From Erpobdella octoculata (lineage: Eukaryota; Annelida; Clitellata; Hirudinida; Erpobdellidae), in contig OZ022238.1 in NCBI GenBank assembly GCA_963978895.1, positions 4,390,652 through 4,454,651 on the forward strand: a stretch of DNA of 64,000 bases, written 5' to 3'. Within the stretch, counting starts at the first letter, position 1. Each line of letters starts with the position of its first letter. Shown piece by piece: positions 35,900-47,623 of the stretch. Position numbers and translations under genes: made by a program. Under the pieces are notes generated by a model that was not told the origin of the DNA, made no database searches, and was given only the letters and a program-made list of their open reading frames with translations.

Positions 35900-36544
35900 A
35901 TGGCAAGTTCCTATAGTCAGTCAGTAAGTCAGGACATGTTTTTATATAAATGTTGCTCATGAGGGGATGAAACAAGAAAACAAACTTTTTTCCAAAACAA
36001 CGGATATCTCGAAAACCAAAAAATCAGAAAATTTTGAAATTTGGTATCTAGGTTTTTCTTAAAAAATAAAAATATACGTGTTTCACCAATTCTTGAAAAT
36101 TTGGTTTCCCGGATTTCAAATGTGTATTGGTGAAAATAAATATTTAATTAAAATTCCAAGAAATAAAAACGTGGAAGTTTTGCAATTTAATACCGAGATT
36201 ATTCTAACGAATTACATGGATTTCAAATATGACGTGGAAAACAGCGTTATATTTTTTTAAATATCTGCCACTCTAAAACTGGAAAAAAACTACAGATATA
36301 AAACTTAGTATTAAGATACAACTTAGAAAATAAAGTTACATTTGCTTTACTACTTTTTTTTATATTTTGGCTTCCAGAACAACAAATGTAGGGTGGAAAA
36401 AATTTTTATTTGCTTGAAAACTCAATAACTGAAAATGTAAAAACATTAAAATTCAGTATTGAAGTTTTTTTAATAATAAGATACATGTTTTTTTTATTTA
36501 AATAAAAATTGTTTTCAAGCTTTGAGGTTTTTTCCCTCTTTAAA
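35900..36544. other. Nothing recognised
   Basis: AT-rich; contains GTCAGTCAGTAAGTCAGG at 35917. Could include the Helitron 3' flank. Confidence 0.4.
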
Positions 36545-36930
36545 ACTGGCTGTCCTGTTCATCACGGACCGGACCAGGCGTCGACTTTTGTGCTGATGAA
36601 ACGGGCTGGTTTGGGCCTAAATAACAAGCCAGGCCTAAATTTTGTGCCTATAAAATAAACCAGGCTGGGTCTAAGAAATCCGTGTAGGGCTCTATAGATT
36701 AGAGTTATGCACGGGCCAAGCCGGGCCGTACTTTTACAGTTTTCAGACCTGAAGTCAAAGTGAAACGGGCCAAGATTTTTCGCCAAGTTAATAGAAATGT
36801 TAGGCCTCTTAAAATTTTCTGGGCCCAAATTTTACGGGTCTGGCCGGCGCCTGAAATGTTGGCTTATGAAACGGGCCGGGTTAAAATGTCGACAGGCCGA
36901 GCCGGGCCGTGCAAAATCGGCCGGTGCAAT
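36545..36930. repeat. GGGCC-rich repeat, probably non-autonomous hAT-like
   Basis: Dense CGGGCC/GGGCCT/GGCCGG words, including TATGCACGGGCCAAGCCGGG at 36709, resembling termini of small hAT elements seen in many genomes. The CpG/GC content contrasts with the surrounding DNA. Open frames on both strands here are incidental. Confidence 0.55.
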
Positions 36931-37228
36931 ACTTTAACGGTTCAAATTCTCTAATTTCAAGCGAGCGCTGCTGCGACGTGAACTGCTGGTAAATTATATA
37001 TTTGGGTAACAAGTCATTTCGTAAACATTCTCTATTAAACAGCACCGCATATTATACTGCAAAACCTTTAATGAAGCTTTGATCAAGCTTTTGAAAACTA
37101 TTTCGTACAACTACAACACAAAACAATACTTTTTCAATCATTTTAATCAATGTAATGTTTGGAGTTGGACGAAATAGTTTTCGAAAACTTGAACAAAACT
37201 TTATTAAGGTTGTTGAAATGCAGTGCTG

Positions 37229-37391
<163 letters not shown>

Positions 37392-37486
37392 TTTACCAAT
37401 CAAGTATTTCCTGCAATAAGGTACGTTAGAAAATTTTTTTTAGTACTAGAACTCTAGAACTCGTACATTTTTATTTCAATAAGAAG

Positions 37487-39346
37487 ATGAATATTTTAAC
37501 AAAACAACAGTGTCAAACACTAAAATTCTTTTGTCGGGATTTTTGCGTTGATAACTTTCCAAAAATATTTCTCGATCATTTCGATGATCCGATTAAAGAA
37601 AATAATTACAAACTGAAAGATAACATAGTTCTTTGTAATGGTTTGTTTGAAGATATTGTTGTACAAAGCATTGAAAAATTTAAGTATTTATCTTTCTCGT
37701 ATATGTTACCCTGCTTGTTGGAAAAAGAAAAAATTAAATATTCAAATCTTCACCTGATAAACTTTGATCAAGAAGAACGTTTTTCAGAGAAACACAAAAA
37801 CCATATTTTAAATTTGTGCAGTCCTTATTATTTTCAATGTTTTGGTTTCAATTTCTTCTCTCATCGTATTTGTAAAAGTTTTGTTATTAATCTCAGAGTT
37901 CTCGAATTAAGAATGAGTTGTTCTGCTCAAGGTAATCAAGAAAAAGACAATTCCAAAAAGAACAGTTTTAGTGTTCAGGATGTATTAAATTCATACTGTC
38001 CCCACTTGATTGAACTGAACCTTCATTGCCGGGGTGATTCTTGCAATGACCATAAAGGTGTTTTGGATGTATTGAATATTTCTTTTCCGAAGAAAAAGCT
38101 TAAACGTTTTGTTTACGATAACTGTAGTTTAACACTTTCAATTATGGACATTTTATCCAAATGCAAAAATCTTGAAAAATTAGCTATACCTTATATACAA
38201 ATTGAGGATGTTTCAAACGACTTATTCAAGTTATTAGGATGTATTTCCAAATTAGTAAACCTTGATTGGTTGGATCTTAGCTTGCATTTTGAATACATGT
38301 TTTATTTTCCACGTGAAAGATATTGCAAGGAGTTGTCGAATTTAACCGACCAGTTAATCAATTTAAAACATCTTGAACTCGGTGAATTTCCACACCATTT
38401 TCAATGTCTTCAAACAAAAGCATATGATTACTTAGGGATTGATATTCATTCTGAATTACTAGCCGAGTATAAATTGAGAGCAAAGGCTCTTCAAACAAAA
38501 GCATATGATTACTTAGGGATTGATATTCATTCTGACTTACTAGCCGAGATTAAATTGAGAGCAAAGGCTTCAGGCAGTTTTATGATAATACAGAAACTGA
38601 AATTTTCCTAATTTTCAGAAGTTTCATATGAGAAATGTTTACGTCAATTATTTATTGCTTTGACATTCGGTACATTTTTTGTTACCACTCAAAAAGATGT
38701 GCATGAGCTTGTGCAACTGTTGTGCAAAGGATTGCAATTTGATTTACTTTCCGAAATTTTAGGTTGTTTCGAGTTATTGTTATGTCGTGCTGTAACACAA
38801 AAAGACTTGAATCAATTTATGAGTGTTTTCATTCAAGTTGCTTTTTCAAAAAAATCACTAAGAGGAATGACAACTAATTATATATATCAACATCATTTTC
38901 CTGACAGTCTATGGAAATACATTGTAACAGAACATCTACTGATAGAGAAAACCATTGAAAAAGCTTATTCTGAACCTTATCTTAGAGTTCATTTATTATG
39001 TTTTTGCGAAATGCACTTAAAACTTTTTAATGAACCATTACCCCAGATAAATGCTATTAAAAAAGTTTTTTTGGAACTAAGTCAAAACGTTCTTGACATA
39101 TCATGGGCATGGCCGTTTTGGAAAAAAGTTCTAACAAATTACAAAGTTTCTCAAAATGTTTCCTTCGAGTCTGGCAATAAAAGGTTTTTTGATTATTTCA
39201 AGAAAAACTGCCAGAAGTTAGTTAAACCTAAAAAACAAAATAACTCAAGAAAATTGAGTCAATCTTCGCGAAAACAAAACAAAACCGCACGTCGTCATCT
39301 TATAGAAGGTTTACTTCAAGCGACCGTTTCGACGATAGACATCTAG
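37487..39346 (+). CDS. ZYG11/ZER1-like LRR-armadillo protein, one candidate mini-intron
   Basis: Probable substrate receptor of a cullin-2 ubiquitin ligase if the family call holds. The first frame (37487-38611, 374 aa) opens with a helical N-terminus. It has irregular leucine-rich repeats at about 165-300 (CPHLIELNLH, CKNLEKLAIP, LVNLDWLDLS, LINLKHLELG), then a duplicated 27-residue block. It meets TAA at 38609. The same frame stays open from 38612 to 39346; its start, CLRQLFIALTFGTFFVTTQK and later AVTQKDLNQFMS, parallels the LRR-to-ARM junction of ZYG11 proteins (LFHLF..., LTKQDL). The TAA sits in TTTTCCTAATTTTCAG, an ideal acceptor ending at 38618. A GT at 38577 has the same phase, giving a 42-base intron and a 605-residue product. 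The C-terminal part is shorter and more basic (KPKKQNN..RK) than the usual armadillo end. Alternatives: a nonsense mutation, or a different donor such as GTGAAT at 38382. Confidence 0.6.
38408..38569 (+). repeat. 81-bp in-frame tandem duplication inside the ZYG11-like gene
   Basis: Two adjacent 81-base copies encode LQTKAYDYLGIDIHSELLAE... and LQTKAYDYLGIDIHSDLLAE.... Only a few base differences separate them (GAATTA/GACTTA, GAGTAT/GAGATT), so the duplication is recent. It lies directly before the proposed mini-intron. Confidence 0.95.
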
Positions 39347-39523
39347 CAAGCCGCTGTTTACGCCCAGGAACGTTTTGAAGTCGTGCTGATTATTGTGTCT
39401 CCAGTTGAAAGAAAGCAGTCTCATTGAATCAGTCATACTAAAAAGTATAAAATTATTTTTTAAATTCGATAATTTTGTGTTTTTTTTGCAATACGTATAG
39501 CGATTTGAAACAAATATAATGAA

Positions 39524-39529
39524 AATAAA
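39524..39529 (+). promoter_or_regulatory. Candidate polyadenylation signal
   Basis: AATAAA about 180 bases after the ZYG11-like stop. Confidence 0.4.
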
Positions 39530-41509
39530 ATTGATTAAATATTATTAATTGAAATTGTAATGGTTGAGGTGCCAGTTTACAGCATAACGTACATTATTTT
39601 TAGCTTGTACTAAATGCAAAGGCAAGCCTAACAAGCATATAGGCAAACAGTTTGGAATTCCTAGAATTTCAATTTATTTAACCGAGTGTATCGTGTCTAT
39701 TAGTCATTTAAAAAAAAACATTGACAGTTTTTAAGTAAACCAATAACTGAAAAATCGCCAAGTCAAAAAATGGCATCATAGAACAATAAACAACATATAA
39801 ATTATTTGCTGATAAATGTGATCTAAAAATTACATTTAAATTTATGATGGTGAAATAAGGCTAGTGTATCTGATAATATAATCATAGTTTCTTTTCATTT
39901 CAGTCATAATACAGGCATACTGTTGACATTTTTTTGTTATGTTTAAATTTGTTTTTTTGTGGCAGCTTGAATTTGAACTTGAAATAATAACGTATTTTAA
40001 AAATCAAGGCCGAACAGTCCATTGCTCTAAAGTTCAGAGTCTAAATTGTGTAAATCCAGTATGAAAAAAATTGAATCGTGTGTTACATATATGTTGAAAG
40101 CTATTCTATAGCAATATATAAAGAAATGTGTTAAAAATTAGAAGCGAAGGTAAACTGATAAAGTAATTGTGGCTTAATTATTGTCTATTTCTGTCTGAGA
40201 CAATTTAGAGGGAAAACTGATAAAGTAAGCAATCATTTGAAAATTAAACCCACGAATTGAGTTGTGCCTAGAGTGTCATGTCTATTAGTAGTGGTCTGAA
40301 AAGAAGAAAATTGTACAGCTGCTTATTCTTAACTTACTGACTGAGATTTTGAGAACATCTATTCTAATTTTTTTAATATAAAAAAATAACTAATATGCTG
40401 TTGTTGAGATTAAATTCAATGGTATGTTAGATAATTTTTTGCTGATCGTTCTGTTATAATAGAAACATGGCATAAGAAACTGTTCTTGGTAGATTTGATC
40501 AATTTTGATGACAGGGTTAATTTTTAACCACAAACGTCTGTCTGATAAACTAATTTGGCTGCGATACTCTACACGGTGGCAAACATTTGAAATTTATACA
40601 TGTTGATAGCGTTCAATAAAGGGTTTTTCTTTTATTTTTTAACGTTTTGAAAAACAAAACAAGTGAAGCAAAAAACAAAGTTTTTTAAAAACACACTTTT
40701 ATCTAATCGATTGTGTAGGCCACATTCTGTTACATAAACAACAAGAATATTAGCATAGTTCGACGAAAATATCACAAATAATTATTTAATTAAATTTTGG
40801 TCAATTTTTTAACGTACTTAAAAACAAAATAAATATAACTTCACGCCTTAGGAGTGTAAATGTGTGTGGTTGTGGTAATGATAAAAGTTGACATGCTTTC
40901 AACTCACTTCCTTTCTGGAGAACTGTTATAGCTAAAAAATAGCAGATAGTGAAAATTTGCGTTGAACGTGTTTGAAGTAAAGCAGAGTGGAAGAGTTCAT
41001 TCATAATTTTGTCGTTTTGATACGACATATGAATTTTGTAGATAGGTTACCTTTAATATGAAATATGAAAAAAATATTTTTTAAAAACATATTTCAACAT
41101 ATAAATGCCTTAAAAAATCTTTTGGTTGTGTAATACCTTTTAAATAATTTGACAAAATACGAATTTATGGGGGGACGGTCTTTATTTACAACCTCTGGCA
41201 GTCATTAAAACAAATAAAATAAACGTTTTGCATTTTGTAATTTGTCAAACTATTCAATAGACAGAATTGAATAACACAAAATAAGTAGTTTTAGTGCATT
41301 TATAATAAAAATTGCCTGTTTGATTGTTTTTTATACATTTTAATTTTGATTTCCAGCTTTATTAAATAAAAGTTCATGATCTAATTTTTTTTGAAAATAC
41401 GTCCTAATAAACATACAACAAGCAGATGAAATTAGATAAAGGCGTATGAAAAACAGTGACTTAAAACGTTTTTTAGTTATTACTCGTAAATCATAAGTCT
41501 GTTCTAACA
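39530..41509. other. AT-rich intergenic DNA, little recognised
   Basis: One weak element U scrap at 40183-40213 (TTTCTGTCTGAGACAATTTAGA). No supported gene. Confidence 0.45.
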
Positions 41510-42215
41510 CTAACAGGGTTACCCGGCGTTGCTCGGGGTTTTCAGAGGTTTTTTATCATTTTTCTCTCTTGCTCCCGTTTCCTTCCCCGCTTGTTCTTCT
41601 GTTTCCGTTCCCGCTTGCTCTCCCGTTTCCGTTCCCGCTTGCTCTCCCGTTTCCGTTCATTTTTTTTCCACTCTTTCATAACTTATTTTAGCCCATAAAA
41701 CGTAAAATAGATTTGCTTGAAGCCTTCAAACGTTGTTACGTAAACAAAATTTGAATTTTATTAAGCAATTACCTTCGATGGTCGTACCTAGGAACTTTTG
41801 AAAAAGTTAAGAATGTTTGGACTCCTTTTCCGATCCCCCGGCTTAGGGGGCCAAAAAACCTTCCGGGCCAAAAGTGCCTATACATGATCATTGCATAAGT
41901 TTTCGAAGCACTGTTTACAATTTCGTAACAGGCGTTACTTGCTAATGGACTTCTTAATATTAAGAAGTCCATGACTTGCTTCCCAGTCTTGCATAATGTG
42001 ACCGATTGCGCGTTATTACAAATTATTAAGAGATAGATGGGGCGGGAAAGCGACCGGAATCGGGAAAGTGACCGGAAGCGGGAAAGCGACCGGGAGTGGG
42101 AGAGCAAGCGGAAACGGAAAGCGACCGGGAGCGGGAGAGAAAACGGGGAATTAAACGGGAGCTAGAAAAAGACACTAAGAAAACTCTAAAAACCCCTGCT
42201 CACTCACCCGCTCCG
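41510..42215. mobile_element. Two family A ends in inverted orientation
   Basis: Forward end at 41510-41670 (GGGTTACCCGGCGTTGCTCG, then CTCCCGTTTCC words). Reverse tract at 42035-42205 (GCGGGAAAGCGACCGG words ending in CTCTAAAAACCCC). About 365 AT-rich bases separate them. Either two head-facing insertions or an inverted duplication; transcripts across it could fold back. Confidence 0.7.
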
Positions 42216-42339
42216 TTCCGCTCATTTTGTGACGGATTTCAATTTTTTTACTATATTTGATTCCCCTTGACTCTCAATTGTTTGTGATATTTTTGTCAAA
42301 CTATTTATTGTCTATGCTAATATGTTTGTTGTTTATGTA

Positions 42340-42455
42340 TGATTAATTCAAGTATGAAAACAACTCACGTATTGAACACTCCACTACATTAAATAATATA
42401 AATAACAATAAAAACACCACTGACTGACGAAGCTGTTGGTAGTCAAATATTTGCT
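42340..42455 (-). repeat. Family G core, reverse copy
   Basis: AAAACACCACTGACTGACGA, then GTTGGTAGTCAAATATTTG; its left flank ACTCACGTATTGAACACTCC matches 43895. Confidence 0.85.
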
Positions 42456-43374
42456 TTTAGAGGTTCTGGTTACATCGCGGTAATTAATGGTGGTTTACGA
42501 TGTTTGGGCGTGTCAGGCGTGTGCATAATTGTTACTCAAATGTTAGAGCTCCTGGCAATTTAACAATGTATTGTGTATCTATTGACTTATAAAGAGTACT
42601 ATGAGAAAATTACGTATATCAAAATTGCAGTTGCATTTTAAAATTGAAGTAATTTGGCCCATTTATCCATTTATAAACGTAGCTTTAGTATTATTTCTAA
42701 GATTTATTTTTCTTTTTGTATCACTTTTTTAAAAACTTTTTTGTTTTTTTCATTTAATTTATTGGAACTAGTTCAATGCAAATTAACAAAAATGTATTAG
42801 TTAGTCATTGTTATAAAGTGTTTTTAAACATACACCATTGACTGAAAGCTTATTCAACTGCCACGGACTTGGGGACGATTGGTTGGCAAAAAAATAATGG
42901 CAGGTAATAATGCAAGTTTTGTAATGATACAAAACGTCCGAGTTGATGTTCATGAATGTGGTAATTTGTAGTTATACATTGTGATGAATATAACAGCAAA
43001 AAAGAAAACATATTGAAAATAATCCAATCTATGAAATTTATATAAATGAAAGTAACCTGTTTGATTCGTGCCTGTTGTAATATAACATTTGACCAGCTGA
43101 TAAAAATTAATAAATTAATGTTGATTAGTTTCCACTTTTTACTACACTACCTCATTTAATAAACCAGAGTGAATTGTATACATAACTATTCAATGGCAAA
43201 AAAACTGAAAATAGCGGCTAACTTTTATTGTATGTTTTTATTTAAAACACTTTAAAACAAAGTTTTAATTTATACTTTTTTTTAAAATGATGCGTTATTT
43301 TCTTTTTTTCAATGTCGTTCTTTTTTGAAAATTTTAAAAATAGTTATTATTATTTTTACAAATTTTTATTTAGG
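42456..43374. other. Nothing recognised apart from one core motif
   Basis: ACACCATTGACTGAAAGC at 42831 is a diverged core of family G/E. The rest is AT-rich. Confidence 0.45.
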
Positions 43375-43612
43375 TTACAATTTCTGTTTGTGTGTGTGTG
43401 TGTGTGGCATTATCTGTACGCAAATCTTGCAAGTAAAATTTAACTAGCTTTGTGACTAGCTAGGAAGCTGAAACATTTAGCATAACTCTTTATTGGATGA
43501 CAATATATGATTAAAAAAAACTTAATTTGAACATCTTTTGTATTTCTAAACCGAGTGTTTTTGAAATTGAAATTTGTGTTGAAAAACTCGTTTTTTCCTT
43601 TACTTGTTAAAC
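43375..43612 (+). repeat. Family D repeat
   Basis: GTGTGTGT run, then TACGCAAATCTTGCAAGTAA, GAAGCTGAAACATTTAGC, ATTGGATGACAATATATGAT and finally GTTGAAAAACTCGTTTTTTC with CTTTACTTGT. Other copies: 53815 (plus), 46395 and 49862 (minus). Confidence 0.85.
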
Positions 43613-43867
43613 TTCAACTTCAAGTTTTAATTATCACTTCAGCCTATAAAAACGTTATTATTATCTATTTATTCATAATTTTAAAACTAAGTTACAACCT
43701 GGCAGCACTAAATGCAAATTCCAATTCATAATAGGGAATAAATTTTATATATTACAGTGAACACGGTTTTATTAAAAACATAGAGTTTAAAGATCTACGA
43801 TAATTTATTTTCACGAAAAACCCTGCAAATTAAAATTATCTCGAAAGTTGACTACTGTGAACCTTTG

Positions 43868-43972
43868 ATTAATTCAAGCACAAATTAATTCACGTATTGA
43901 ACAATCCACTACTTTAAATAACAATAAAACACCACTGAATAATGAGATTGTTGGTAGTTAAATATTTGGTTT
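43868..43972 (-). repeat. Family G core, reverse copy
   Basis: ACGTATTGAACAATCCACTA, AACAATAAAACACCACTGAA, GAGATTGTTGGTAGTTAAAT. Direct-orientation sister of 42340-42455. Confidence 0.85.
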
Positions 43973-44001
43973 AAGGAGCTCAGACTATACTTCAGCTCTT
44001 T

Positions 44002-44378
44002 TAACTCCGCCTTGCTTTTGCAAGCCAGTCCCAAGCCTGGAGAAAGGAGAAGGGGAAAGTTTAAAAGATCAAATTATGATCCACGACAGGAAGTACTTAG
44101 GTGTTTCCAACATACAGCCATTTTAGTCTTAAAACACCTGGTGTAAAACAAAACTATAAACTATTATAAAAAAAGCTTAGACTGTTGCATCGCTGTTGCA
44201 AAAATGCTGGGGAAAAGATGGAAAATTAAAGGATCAGGATCAAGTTATGAACCGCGACAGAAAGTTATAAGGTGCTTCCTTTATACAGCCATTTCAGTTT
44301 TAAAACATCTGGTGTAAAACAAAACTATAAACTATTATAAAAAAAGCTTAGACTGTTGCATCGCTGTTGCAAAAATGC
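44002..44378 (+). repeat. Family C SINE-like repeat with tandemly duplicated 3' half
   Basis: AACTCCGCCTTGCTTTTGCA, AGCCTGGAGAAAGGAG, CAAATTATGATCCACGACAG, CTTAAAACACCTGGTGTAAA, ACAAAACTATAAACTATTAT, AAAAAGCTTAGACTGTTGCA. From about 44210 the 3' half (ATCAAGTTATGAACCGCGAC...GTTGCAAAAATGC) is repeated head to tail. Confidence 0.85.
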
Positions 44379-44445
44379 ACTCTGAAACACAAACCACTTA
44401 AAGATAAAAAGATAAAGATTCCGATGATATTATAGTGGTGTTATA

Positions 44446-44730
44446 CCGACGAATCGATTTCAAGACCACTACGATGCAGGCAGCCGTATTCAGCGCCTCA
44501 ATCGATTTATTTATCCCCAGTGAAACCACTGGTACTCATTTGACTACCACAGGAGGATGAAAGGCTGAGTTGACCTGAGGCATTCAGATCGACTGAATTC
44601 AGAGTGAACTTCTTGCTCAAGGAAGTTACGCGATGTGGGATTTTGCTTATCTGGGACTTGAACCCAGGACCCCAAGCTCAAAAGTCAAAGACTTTAATCA
44701 ATTTATCCACGTAGAGAACTTGGTAGCTAG
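44446..44730 (-). mobile_element. tRNA-derived SINE, full-length-like
   Basis: On the minus strand a B box GGGTTCAAGTCCC (44653-44665) is followed by a body with GCGTAACTTCCTTGAGCAAG, AAGTTCACTC and GGCTGCCTGCATCGTAGTGG. Body blocks match the SINE at 50188-50403. The A box region is diverged. Confidence 0.7.
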
Positions 44731-45984
44731 CTATCAGCTAGAAATACTAATATAGGAATGGATGCCTCGACCAAATAAAAGTTTTAATCAATGTATTTAT
44801 TGAATTAGGCAACGAAAAAATTCTCTTACACATGCGTTGTGGAAAAATTTTAATTTGTAAACTCAACACAAACATTTGTTTTTCGGTTTCTCTATAGGAA
44901 TAAATCAGGTGCTGCAGCATCTCATTAATTATTAATTTGTCCCGCCACCTAGTGTAAAAATAAAAGCTCGAGCGGCGCGCTCGTATTCCTTAATAGTTAT
45001 TGATTCACTTAAGCTTGTAAAGCATGGTTGGTATTTCATTTGTCTCCATCCATGGCGTACGAAGTCGGGCTAATAGAGTTAGTAGACGCATTAAACTCGT
45101 CAGTTCAAGTGATAAACATAATAAGCACAAAACGCTATTACTATGTTAACCGATGCACTACTATCATATTATATGCTATCATTCTGTAGCATACTGTAGT
45201 AGTTTATTAGATCGAAAAACGAACATGACTCATACATAGGCGCGATTCAGTGAAATCTTGGGAGCGCGAAGATTCTTTAAATTTAACCTAGAGAATCTTA
45301 AAACTCAAATGACATGCCCATAAACACTATTTTGTTGGATTTTCATGTAAAACATCATATCAATTAAAAAAACAATATACAAAAATATTAAATTTTATTT
45401 AATATTGAGCGCAGACAAAAAACATGTTTAAATTATGAATATAAAAAAGGGTATCTAAAAGATTGAAAAATATTAACAGAGATATATGATATAACTAAAT
45501 AGATATAATTCAAAATGTATGAAAAATACTGTGTTTATCAACTAATCTAAATATTCAATCCTGAGTTAGCAAATAAAAATCTTTTTTTCTATTTGGTGTA
45601 AAAATCTTTGGGGCCCCCACCCTCTCTCAATTTCCGTCTCTGAATTCACACATGCAAAAATGTGGCTTAGTGTTTATCCAAATATTTTTAATTAGCGTTG
45701 ATGTTTATTTTATTTGAGTTCATGTTCATCTCAACGTTTAGGCTTCTGTTGAGATATCTTGCGTGAAATTTCCATAATAGATTTGTAAATTACTGTCAGT
45801 CTAAAACGTGTTGCAAATTAAAGTGGTTATAACAAATATAAAAAAAAAACATTTAAAAATGTTCTATGATAAACTAAAGTTTTCATAATATAAACAAAAC
45901 CTCTAAACGTAAAATGTCTGCAACGTCAAAATGTTTGCTCGAAAAACAAGCGATGGTCCAAAACGAATAAAGTATTGTTAAATA
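44731..45984. other. Nothing recognised
   Basis: AT-rich; no supported gene or repeat. Confidence 0.45.
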
Positions 45985-46090
45985 AAAAAAAACAAGATCA
46001 AATTATAACTTGCGACAGCAATTACTTTGGAAATTTTGACATACTGGTAATTGAGTTTTAAAACAACCATCTGGTGTTTATAACAAAAAT
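45985..46090 (+). repeat. Family C fragment
   Basis: AGATCAAATTATAACTTGCG, GAGTTTTAAAACAACCATCT and GGTGTTTATAAC follow the 3' half order of family C. Confidence 0.65.
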
Positions 46091-46194
46091 TTCACGGTGG
46101 CTAGCCAGGGGATTCTTTCCCCTAGGCCCCTAACGGTAGCATGATCTAACAAAAAATAATTAAAAGACTTACGTGTTAGCAGTGGTCAATTACG

Positions 46195-46305
46195 AACTGC
46201 TTGAATAAATAGTAAGCAAAAATAGTGAGAGACGAAGAATTTGTGGGAGAAAGAAGAAGCGAATTTCAATGAGAAAAAGTAGGATGGAAAAACAGCGTTC
46301 AGTAT
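46195..46305 (-). repeat. Relative of the 5.8 kb repeat
   Basis: The minus strand contains GAACGCTGTTTTTCCATCCT, ATTCGCTTCTTCTTTCTCCC and ACAAATTCTTCGTCTCTCAC, as at 5925-5995. Confidence 0.7.
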
Positions 46306-46394
46306 AAAAATGCTTATTAGTGAAAATACAAGTATGATTAAAAAAAAGAACATTTAAAATGTTTTTTACGAGAATTTTCAAATAAATTACTGAA

Positions 46395-46640
46395 TTAAAC
46401 AAATGAAGGAAAAAACCAATTTTTCAACACAAACTTTTGTTTTAAATACACTCGATTTATTTTAATTGAATCATGTATTGTCATCAAATATAAAACTATG
46501 CTAAAAGTTTCATCTTCAAAAAGCTGGTTAAATTTCAATTGCAAGATTGGTTTACAGAGAAAGACACAAACACACAAACCGAGAATGTAAGCTGAATAAA
46601 AGCTTGTGAAAACGGAATGACATTTATTTGTATACATAAT
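46395..46640 (-). repeat. Family D repeat, reverse copy
   Basis: AAAACCAATTTTTCAACACA, ATACACTCGATTTATTT, TGTATTGTCATCAAATATAA, AATTGCAAGATTGGTTTACA: the reverse of 43420-43612. Confidence 0.8.
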
Positions 46641-47338
46641 CAGGCAAATTTTAAAAATCATCTACAAATAAAAAGTAACAAGTGCAGAAGAACAAAAGAA
46701 GAAAAAATGAAAAAAGCAAAAACTGTGTAATTTGGTAGGTGAAAAAAGCAGTATGTGCTTATTTTTATTTAACATTAAAAACACCACCCAGTTATTTTTT
46801 AGCAGCGGTACTACGGTTTTACATAAGTTTTGAGTATTCGAGCTATATCGGGATGGCTTTTCATGAAAGAACTAAACCTTTAGTTCGACAAGGCTTGTCG
46901 TTTTGTTGTGTTTTTAAATGGTAGTATGATCAAAAATACCCAAACTTTTAATTATTTTTACTAATTTGTGCGTATGTATTTTTATTTTTATAAACCAGTT
47001 TTTTCTAAAATATTTTATTTATAAGAATTTATTTAATTCCATTTTTAAGTGTCTTTTTTAACTGTTTCATATTTGCTAAAATTGCAAAATACAGTAAATC
47101 ATTCAAAATTTATTTCATTTGGGTTTGGTGGCTATAAACGATCCATAATTCCAGACAACTGTGAGCCTAGGCGTCATTAAAAGAGCACTAATTTATTTTA
47201 TATCAGTATAATCAATCAGTGGTGTTTTTATAGTCTATTCATAACAATTGTTTATTTTAATATAATGCTATTTTTTTTACAATTTTGACCTATGTGAAAT
47301 AAATAATATACCTTAAGAAATTTCTATCAGATTTTTAT
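46641..47338. other. Mostly nothing; one core motif
   Basis: ATCAATCAGTGGTGTTTTTA at 47210 is a family G/E core. The remainder is unremarkable AT-rich DNA. Confidence 0.45.
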
Positions 47339-47623
47339 GCTGCTGAGGACTGCCGACATGTTACGCTGTTATGTTTACTAGATCTAAGTGCAGCGTTAAA
47401 CACGGTTAACCCTGTGAATCTATTTAATTGAATACGCCATTCACACGCATTATCTAGACCAGTAGTAGTAGGATGCCTTCAATCTTATTTGGCAGGCTGG
47501 ACGTAATGAGTCTGTGTCAATAGTTGTCATTCTGCAGCATCGGCTGTATTATGTGGTGTTTCACAAAGTTTTGTACTTGGACTGATCTTTTTAAATCCTT
47601 CACCTGTCTGTACCTCTGAGTGA
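47339..47623 (+). pseudogene. CR1/L2-like LINE reverse-transcriptase fragment
   Basis: One frame with stops reads AAEDCRHVTLLCLLDLSAAL, NTVNPVNLFN, then RPVVVGCLQSYLAGWT, VCVNSCHSAASAVLCGVSQS and FVLGLIFLNPSP. These are RT domain landmarks of CR1/L2-type LINEs (LLDLSAAFDTVDH..LL..L, W..SYL..R.Q.V..g...S....GVPQGSVLGPiLF). In place of the PQGS loop it has SQSF, and three stop codons are present, so it is inactive. Confidence 0.88.

Noticed and set aside
36562..36954. 88- and 64-codon frames in the GGGCC-rich block
   Set aside because: GC-rich repeat suppresses AT-rich stops; the same block recurs non-coding at 6.1 and 62.3 kb.
44655..44680. A genuine tRNA gene at the GGGTTCAAGTCCC B box
   Set aside because: Only the B box is convincing; the rest matches a SINE body shared with 50.2 kb.
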